This document shows positions 5,245 through 8,655 of a DNA stretch of 8,655 nt, in pieces (within the stretch, counting starts at the first letter, position 1; each line of letters starts with the position of its first letter). Origin of the DNA: a bacterium (lineage in GTDB: Bacteria; Patescibacteriota; Minisyncoccia; Phycocordibacterales; UBA10002); contig JAUSHG010000074.1 in the NCBI GenBank assembly GCA_030648695.1, forward strand, positions 1 to 8,655, written 5' to 3'. The position numbers and the translations under genes are program-made. Under the pieces are notes generated by a model that was given only the letters and a program-made list of their open reading frames with translations, was not told the origin of the DNA and did not search any database.

Positions 5245-5712
5245 CATGTTCAAGCGCTCCTGCGCTTGCTTTATCGCTTCTTTTTCCTCACCGGTAAGCT
5301 CATACGTTGATGCAAACTTCTCAATCGGTTTTGCGAAAATACTCAAACTGCCGCGGGAGTTGAGGGTTGAGAGGACGACGCCGTTTCCCCGCTCATCAAG
5401 AAAGGCCGTTGCGAAACTTTGGTTGCCTCCCTCGCCAATTCCCTTAAACGGATTGAAGCGCACCGTGCCGACTCCGCGAGTGCTTCCTTTGAGGCGATTC
5501 TCCACAGCCGCGAGATAGATTTCAATCTCTTTCCGGAAATCCTTGAAGCGCTGAATATCCGCCGAGTTCTTGATGATAACGTCCTCCAGAGATTTTGTGT
5601 TTTTACCGCGAAGCAAACGGCTCATCCGCCACTCGGTATGCAATCCGAGCGCAATGGCAACGATGATGCCAGCGACAAGGATGTAAAGCAGTGTGTTGGT
5701 ATCCAAAGTCAT
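5242..5712 (-). CDS. DUF4446 family single-pass membrane protein
   Basis: From the ATG at 5712 the product is 156 aa. Residues 8-25 form one transmembrane helix (L-L-Y-I-L-V-A-G-I-I-V-A-I-A-L-G), followed by a charged, probably coiled helix to about residue 75. The C-terminal domain carries the DUF4446 signature: G-V-G-T-V-R-F-N-P-F, then G-G-N-Q-S-F-A-T-A-F-L-D-E-R-G-N-G-V-V-L-S-T-L, then a F-A-K-P-I strand and T-G-E-E-K-E-A-I near the end. The family's function is unknown to me. The frame is open to 5823, but the extra 37 residues merely translate an intergenic repeat and are not likely protein. It is the first gene of the probable DUF4446-infB-rbfA operon, with a promoter candidate at 5864-5892. 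Confidence 0.8.
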   Translation of the reverse strand: MTLDTNTLLYILVAGIIVAIALGLHTEWRMSRLLRGKNTKSLEDVIIKNSADIQRFKDFRKEIEIYLAAVENRLKGSTRGVGTVRFNPFKGIGEGGNQSFATAFLDERGNGVVLSTLNSRGSLSIFAKPIEKFASTYELTGEEKEAIKQAQERLNM

Positions 5713-5728
5713 TTTTGTATTCTTAATT

Positions 5729-5841
5729 CTCCCTTTTCTAAAGGGAGCACCCGACCGACTTTTTCTGAAAAGTGAGGCGGGGAGGGATTTTAAAATCCTC
5801 CGTCCCTCGGTGACTCGGGACACCTCCTTTAAGAAAGGAGG
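5729..5841. repeat. Composite hairpin repeat in the DUF4446 gene leader
   Basis: Several short palindromes are packed together. They are CTCCCTTT-TCT-AAAGGGAG (5729-5747), GGATTTTAAAATCC (5785-5798), GTCCC/GGGAC (5802-5806 with 5817-5821) and CCTCCTTT-AAG-AAAGGAGG (5823-5841). The first and last hairpins are similar in design and frame the element. It lies between the candidate promoter and the DUF4446 start, so it would form the 5' leader of the operon mRNA. It looks like a dispersed non-coding repeat. Confidence 0.75.
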
Positions 5842-5863
5842 AATCAGAGCCGCACACCGCGAG

Positions 5864-5892
5864 ATTATACGTCACTTTTCGTCTTTTATCCA
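5864..5892 (-). promoter_or_regulatory. Candidate promoter of the DUF4446-infB-rbfA operon
   Basis: On the minus strand TGGATA (5892-5887, four of six matches to TTGACA) is followed after 17 bp by a perfect TATAAT (5869-5864). The predicted start near 5857 would give a leader of about 145 nt that contains the composite hairpin repeat. It lies downstream of the terminator of the preceding gene, as expected for a new transcription unit. Confidence 0.55.
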
Positions 5893-5898
5893 GTAAAC

Positions 5899-5932
5899 AA
5901 AAAGGCGCGGCCAAGGAAATGGCCGCGCCAAA
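5899..5932 (-). terminator. Rho-independent terminator of the 89-aa gene
   Basis: A perfect 10-bp GC-rich stem (GGCGCGGCCA, 5904-5913, with TGGCCGCGCC, 5920-5929) encloses a 6-nt loop. On the minus strand it is followed by TTTTTG and preceded by TTT. It begins 10-15 nt after the stop of the 89-aa gene. Confidence 0.88.
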
Positions 5933-5941
5933 GCGGCTGAA

Positions 5942-6211
5942 CTAAACCGCCGCCAATTCTGTAGCAAAGAGTTTCAACAGGTAGTGCATGAGTTCCTGTG
6001 TGGCTTCTTCTCGGTTGGTTACCACACATACTGTATTGGTTTGCATACATGCCTTCAGCGTCAATTCTTCCAAATTAGTGCTCAGGAATGCCCGAACACG
6101 GTCGGGGTCGGCTTTGAGTGTTTTAAGAAAGTGTGTTCGCTTTTCACCAGTGAGTTCATCAAAGCTTTCTCCGATGGCGAGAACTGCTTCATCATTTATG
6201 GCTGTCGTCAT
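5942..6211 (-). CDS. Unrecognised 89-aa protein
   Basis: I do not recognise this family. The ATG at 6211 is chosen because AGGAG lies 6 nt before it, the clearest Shine-Dalgarno in the window; upstream in-frame ATGs at 6238 and 6271 lack one. The protein is soluble-looking and probably helical. It has acidic segments (I-N-D-E-A-V-L-A-I-G-E-S-F-D-E-L), a K-R-T-H-F-L-K-T-L-K stretch, a central Cys-containing L-K-A-C-M-Q-T-N-T-V-C-V-V-T region near residues 52-65, and a hydrophobic helical tail (L-M-H-Y-L-L-K-L-F-A-T-E-L). It has its own terminator and is divergent from the cysteine desulfurase gene, with 53 bp between the starts. With its own start and stop signals it is very likely a genuine monocistronic gene. 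Confidence 0.7.
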   Translation of the reverse strand: MTTAINDEAVLAIGESFDELTGEKRTHFLKTLKADPDRVRAFLSTNLEELTLKACMQTNTVCVVTNREEATQELMHYLLKLFATELAAV

Positions 6212-6244
6212 GTCATTCTCCTGTGGTTGATTTTCCATTCGAAA

Positions 6245-6257
6245 ACATACAGTATGT
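6245..6257. promoter_or_regulatory. Short palindrome in the divergent promoter region
   Basis: ACATAC-A-GTATGT is a perfect 6-bp inverted repeat around one base, placed 7 nt before the cysteine desulfurase start in a 53-bp divergent gap. The TACAGT within it could act as a -10 for the rightward gene with TTGATT (6227-6232) as -35, though the 15-bp spacing is short. It could equally be an operator. Confidence 0.3.
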
Positions 6258-6264
6258 AGGGTAA

Positions 6265-7512
6265 ATGTCAAGAAAACGCATCTATCTGGACTACGCCGCG
6301 ACTACTCCGCTTGACCCGCGGGTAGAAAAGGTCATGCAGGCGTTTATGCGCAAACAGTTCGGAAACCCGAGCTCCATTCATGCGGAAGGAGCTGCAGCCA
6401 AAAAGGCGCTTGATGCGGCGCGTACGAGTGTGGCGCGCTCCCTTGAAGCGCACAGTGAAGAGATTGTATTTACAAGCGGAGGGACGGAGGCGAATAACCT
6501 TGCGATTTTTGGAGTGATTGAGGCCTTTACAAGGTTCAACCTTGAATCGGGAAAAAGGTTGAACCTTGTAAAGAAGGGAGTGCACATTGTAACCACCAAC
6601 ATTGAGCATGCTTCTGTCTTGGAGCCCCTGCGAGAGTTGGAAAAACAGGGAGTATCGGTGACGTATGTGCCGGTTGAACCAAGCGGGATTGTAAAGCCGG
6701 AAAAGATTATGGCCGCGATTCGGCCGAATACCGTGCTCGTGTCGGTGATGTATGCAAACAACGAAATCGGAACTGTCCAACCCATAAGGAAGATTGGACA
6801 GGAAATTCGAAAGCTTCGGGAAGTCAAAAGTCAAAAGTTAAAAGTTAATGGTCCAAATGAAAAAGGGTACCCACTTTTTCATTCGGATGCCTGCCAAGCG
6901 CCGCTCTACCTGAACTGTCTCGTGAACGCACTCGGCGTTGATGTGATGACACTTGATGCGCACAAAATGTACGGCCCGAAAGGAATCGGCGCATTGTATG
7001 TGCGTAGAGGAACGCCGATTGCGCCGCAGATAGTGGGCGGGGGACAGGAGCGGGGACTGCGCTCTACTACGGAAAATGTGCCGGCGATTGTGGGATTTGC
7101 AAAAGCGCTTGAAATTGCCGTTTTGGAGCGCAAACAGGAATCCATCCGCCTTGAAAAACTCCGCGATTCGCTACATTCTCACATTCTTAAGAATGTGAGA
7201 ATGTCTGGGGGAAATGAAATCTTGATAAATGGAAGTATGGAAAAAGAGGAGCGACTGCCGAATAATTTAAATATTTCGCTTCCCGGAGTTGATACTGAAT
7301 TTTTAACTCTTCAATTGGACGTAAAAGGAGTTGCCGTCTCCACCAAGAGTTCGTGTCTTAAAGACGAGCACGAATCGTATGTGATTAGAGCGCTCGGAAG
7401 CGACAAAACCCGTTCCTCCTCCAGTTTACGCTTTACTTTAGGGCGAAAAACAACGAAACAGGAGGTTGAATCTGCTGCCCAAATATTGTCTGACTTACTT
7501 TCGGCCGAGTAA
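6265..7512 (+). CDS. Cysteine desulfurase, NifS/IscS type, with in-frame repeat insertions
   Basis: This PLP enzyme converts L-cysteine to alanine and passes the persulfide sulfur to Fe-S cluster or tRNA thiolation pathways. It opens with R-I-Y-L-D-Y-A-A-T-T-P-L, then F-G-N-P-S-S-I-H near residues 33-40 and T-S-G-G-T-E-A-N-N near 70-78. The PLP-stacking His is 115 (I-E-H-A-S), followed by Y-A-N-N-E-I-G-T-V-Q-P and F-H-S-D-A-C-Q-A. The Schiff-base Lys is 234 (A-H-K-M-Y-G-P-K-G) and the catalytic Cys is 364 (T-K-S-S-C-L-K-D-E), then L-R-F-T-L-G-R. All key residues are present, so it is probably active. At 415 aa it is longer than typical members; the excess falls where DNA repeats occur in frame (residues about 87-103, 186-207 and 303-314). 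AGGG lies just before the ATG. No scaffold or thiolase partner is in view, so iscS, nifS or sufS cannot be chosen. Confidence 0.95.
   Translation: MSRKRIYLDYAATTPLDPRVEKVMQAFMRKQFGNPSSIHAEGAAAKKALDAARTSVARSLEAHSEEIVFTSGGTEANNLAIFGVIEAFTRFNLESGKRLNLVKKGVHIVTTNIEHASVLEPLRELEKQGVSVTYVPVEPSGIVKPEKIMAAIRPNTVLVSVMYANNEIGTVQPIRKIGQEIRKLREVKSQKLKVNGPNEKGYPLFHSDACQAPLYLNCLVNALGVDVMTLDAHKMYGPKGIGALYVRRGTPIAPQIVGGGQERGLRSTTENVPAIVGFAKALEIAVLERKQESIRLEKLRDSLHSHILKNVRMSGGNEILINGSMEKEERLPNNLNISLPGVDTEFLTLQLDVKGVAVSTKSSCLKDEHESYVIRALGSDKTRSSSSLRFTLGRKTTKQEVESAAQILSDLLSAE
6525..6573. repeat. 19-bp perfect inverted repeat inside the cysteine desulfurase gene
   Basis: CTTTACAAGGTTCAACCTT (6525-6543) is repeated in perfect reverse complement at 6555-6573 around an 11-nt loop. 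It encodes residues about 87-103 (the T-R-F-N-L-E-S-G-K-R-L-N-L-V-K segment), between two conserved blocks of the enzyme, in a place where relatives have a shorter loop. It looks like an in-frame insertion of a palindromic element. Confidence 0.85.
6821..6848 (+). repeat. Four tandem heptamers (AAGTYAA) inside the cysteine desulfurase gene
   Basis: AAGTCAA, AAGTCAA, AAGTTAA, AAGTTAA follow one another without interruption, encoding the low-complexity V-K-S-Q-K-L-K-V-N. It sits in a surface-loop position before the F-H-S-D-A-C-Q-A block and is followed at once by another inverted repeat. A 13-nt piece recurs at 5227-5239. Confidence 0.85.
6856..6883. repeat. 10-bp inverted repeat inside the cysteine desulfurase gene
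   Basis: AATGAAAAAG (6856-6865) and CTTTTTCATT (6874-6883) pair perfectly around an 8-nt spacer that itself contains the palindrome GGTACC. It encodes N-E-K-G-Y-P-L-F-H, overlapping the edge of a conserved block. Confidence 0.7.
7173..7204. repeat. Perfect 32-bp palindrome inside the cysteine desulfurase gene
   Basis: ACATTCTCACATTCTT (7173-7188) is followed directly by its exact reverse complement (7189-7204). It encodes residues 303-314 (around S-H-I-L-K-N-V-R-M-S), between the L-R-D-S-L helix and the N-G-S strand, where the protein is a few residues longer than usual. It is another probable in-frame palindromic insertion. Confidence 0.85.
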
Positions 7513-7516
7513 TCTG

Positions 7517-7545
7517 TTGCACATCTCCTCATCGGGCGATATAGT
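7517..7545 (+). promoter_or_regulatory. Candidate promoter of the HtrA-like gene
   Basis: TTGCAC (7517-7522) and TATAGT (7540-7545, five of six consensus bases) are 17 bp apart. The start would be near 7552, inside the GGAGAAT-CCT-ATTCTCC hairpin (7548-7564). The hairpin might instead end the desulfurase transcript, but only a broken T stretch follows it. Confidence 0.35.
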
Positions 7546-7547
7546 GT

Positions 7548-7564
7548 GGAGAATCCTATTCTCC
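7548..7564. repeat. Small hairpin between the desulfurase and HtrA-like genes
   Basis: GGAGAAT (7548-7554) and ATTCTCC (7558-7564) form a 7-bp stem with a 3-nt loop. An interrupted T-rich stretch (TTTCGCATTTT) follows, so it could be a weak terminator or a leader hairpin. Confidence 0.4.
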
Positions 7565-7600
7565 TTTCGCATTTTCGTATCAGTTCGTAGTTCGTATTGC

Positions 7601-8488
7601 ATGGAAGAATTAAACAAACAACAACTCATTCTTTTGGCTCTCCTGGTATCCTTTGTTACCTCCATCGCCACCGGCATTGTGACGGTGTCGCTCATGGACC
7701 AGGCGCCGCCCGTCGTTACGCAGACCATCAACCGTGTGGTGGAAAAGACAATTGAGCGCGTGATTACCGAGCCCTCCGTTACCACTCCGGCTTCCGCAGT
7801 CATCGCGAGAGAAACGATTGTCGTGAAGGCGGATGACCAGGTGATTGAGGCCATCGCAAAAAATATCGGAAGCATTGTCCGTATCAAAGAGGTAACCGGC
7901 GACCCGGAAAACCGCCGGACAAACTTTGCGGCCATCGGCCTGGTGGTTTCAAGCGACGGTCTTATTGCCGCGGACCTCGGTGTTGCCCGCATACGGACGG
8001 ATGACCTCGGAAATCCGGTGCCTGAAAGTTATATCGGCGTTTTTCCCGACGGCCGTATTTTTCCGCTGAACATTGTGTCCAATGACCAGCGTGTCGGCTT
8101 TATATTTTTCGCGCCTCTGCTTCAGGCGAAGGAGAAAGGAGTGTATAAATTTGTGCTTCCGTCATTCAGTTCTGCGCCGCTGCAGCTCGGCCAGGCCGTC
8201 GTCGCTATCGGCGGGGAAGATACCAATGCGGTGTCTACCGGCATTATCTCCAATCTGGTGGAGAAGCAGATTCCGCAGAGCGACCCCGCAAAACCCTCCG
8301 AAAAAATGCTCACCGCCATCAAAACCGACATTCGCGGCGCCGAACTGGTGTCCGGTTCACTGCTCCTCAATCTTTCGGGTGAAGTTATCGGCATGAATGC
8401 CGGAGTGGCTGCCCCCGTGCGCACCACCTTTGTGCCGGTCAAGGCGGTTCTTGACCTCGCCGCCGCGCTTCCTCCTACGGGGCTTTAA
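7601..8488 (+). CDS. Membrane-anchored HtrA/trypsin-like protein, probably catalytically inactive
   Basis: From the ATG at 7601 the product is 295 aa. The frame is open to 7466, but that part overlaps the desulfurase gene. Residues 9-31 form an N-terminal transmembrane anchor, followed by a Val/Thr/Pro-rich linker to about 75. Residues 80-290 follow the HtrA (S1C) chymotrypsin-like fold. I-G-L-V-V-S-S-D-G-L-I-A-A-D-L-G-V (112-128) matches the His strand, L-Q-L-G-Q-A-V-V-A-I-G (195-204) the usual L-G-D-x-V-x-A-I-G, then V-S-T-G-I-I-S-N. S-G-S-L-L-L-N-L-S-G-E-V-I-G-M-N-A (251-267) matches the Ser motif S-G-G-P-L-L-N. Aligned by eye, the catalytic His is replaced by Gly127 and the Asp by about Val165, while Ser251 remains. 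No PDZ domain follows. It probably acts outside the membrane as a binding or scaffold protein. No clear Shine-Dalgarno is present. Confidence 0.75.
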   Translation: MEELNKQQLILLALLVSFVTSIATGIVTVSLMDQAPPVVTQTINRVVEKTIERVITEPSVTTPASAVIARETIVVKADDQVIEAIAKNIGSIVRIKEVTGDPENRRTNFAAIGLVVSSDGLIAADLGVARIRTDDLGNPVPESYIGVFPDGRIFPLNIVSNDQRVGFIFFAPLLQAKEKGVYKFVLPSFSSAPLQLGQAVVAIGGEDTNAVSTGIISNLVEKQIPQSDPAKPSEKMLTAIKTDIRGAELVSGSLLLNLSGEVIGMNAGVAAPVRTTFVPVKAVLDLAAALPPTGL

Positions 8489-8553
8489 AATGGCCACTAT
8501 GCACCGATTGTGCACCAAAGCGCGCCTTTTTTGCGTGCGTTTTCGCGTTTTTA

Positions 8554-8562
8554 TGCTAAAAT
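8554..8562 (+). promoter_or_regulatory. Candidate extended -10 promoter
   Basis: TG-C-TAAAAT is an extended -10 on the plus strand with a start expected near 8569. No strong -35 is seen. It would drive a gene beyond the window edge; the rest of 8489-8655 contains no gene that I can support. Confidence 0.35.
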
Positions 8563-8636
8563 AACTTTTACTCTCCTATTTCTGCTTGCAATTTCGGATT
8601 TTGGAATTCATTTAGAAATTAGGTGAATTACCTGCC

Positions 8637-8655
8637 CGCCGAAGCCGCTTCGGCG
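8637..8655. repeat. Hairpin at the right window edge
   Basis: CGCCGAAG-CCG-CTTCGGCG is a perfect 8-bp hairpin reaching the last base. The preceding GAATTACCTGCC could be the outer arm of a larger palindrome whose partner lies outside the window. Confidence 0.65.

Noticed and set aside
5713..5823. 37-residue N-terminal extension of the DUF4446 protein
   Set aside because: It is encoded by the hairpin repeat at 5729-5841, is rich in Arg, Ser and Lys, and precedes a well-placed ATG that starts a normal membrane anchor.
7466..7600. Upstream start for the HtrA-like protein
   Set aside because: It overlaps the desulfurase C-terminus, crosses a hairpin and heptamer repeats, and would put a polar, Cys-containing stretch before the transmembrane anchor.
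8500..8532. Terminator after the HtrA-like gene
   Set aside because: TGCAC-CGATT-GTGCA is a 5-bp stem and the T run lies well beyond it; the AAAG/CTTT stem next to the T run is only 4 bp, so neither is convincing.

Overview
The window looks like a chromosomal piece of a Candidate Phyla Radiation (Patescibacteria, Parcubacteria-like) bacterium. This is inferred from a compact IF-2 without its N-terminal extension, a DUF4446 membrane protein, few clear Shine-Dalgarno sites, small proteins, and many palindromic or heptameric repeats both between and inside genes. No rRNA or taxonomic marker search could be run, so the placement is tentative.

Layout. Positions 1-904 (+): the C-terminal part of an FkbM-type methyltransferase, then a small unrecognised protein. 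Positions 932-1668: a PaaX-like regulator with a Cas2-fold C-terminal domain, bracketed by two perfect palindromes of 44 and 42 bp that share outer arms and core; this is the most unusual unit here. Positions 1685-2926 (-): a free-standing ATP-grasp ligase resembling the ligase domain of cyanophycin synthetase. Positions 3006-3167 (+): tRNA-Cys(GCA) and tRNA-Leu(UAA), 2 nt apart. Positions 5892 down to 3176 (-): a probable translation operon, promoter - DUF4446 protein - infB - rbfA, with structured repeats in its leader and both gaps. Positions 5899-6211 (-): an 89-aa unrecognised protein with a strong Shine-Dalgarno and a clear terminator. Positions 6265-8488 (+): a NifS/IscS-type cysteine desulfurase carrying in-frame palindromic and heptameric insertions, then a membrane-anchored HtrA-like protein that has lost two of its three catalytic residues. 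The last 167 bases hold a possible promoter and the start of another palindromic repeat.

How the genes fit together. IF-2 and RbfA act in translation initiation and 30S maturation, and the tRNAs and the desulfurase (sulfur donor for tRNA thiolation or Fe-S assembly) are also translation-linked housekeeping functions. The FkbM enzyme, ATP-grasp ligase and pseudoprotease are more likely envelope or accessory functions. Two themes stand out: a possible palindrome/PaaX-Cas2 unit that may be self-regulating or mobile, and palindromes inserted in frame into a conserved enzyme, comparable in concept to Rickettsia palindromic elements.
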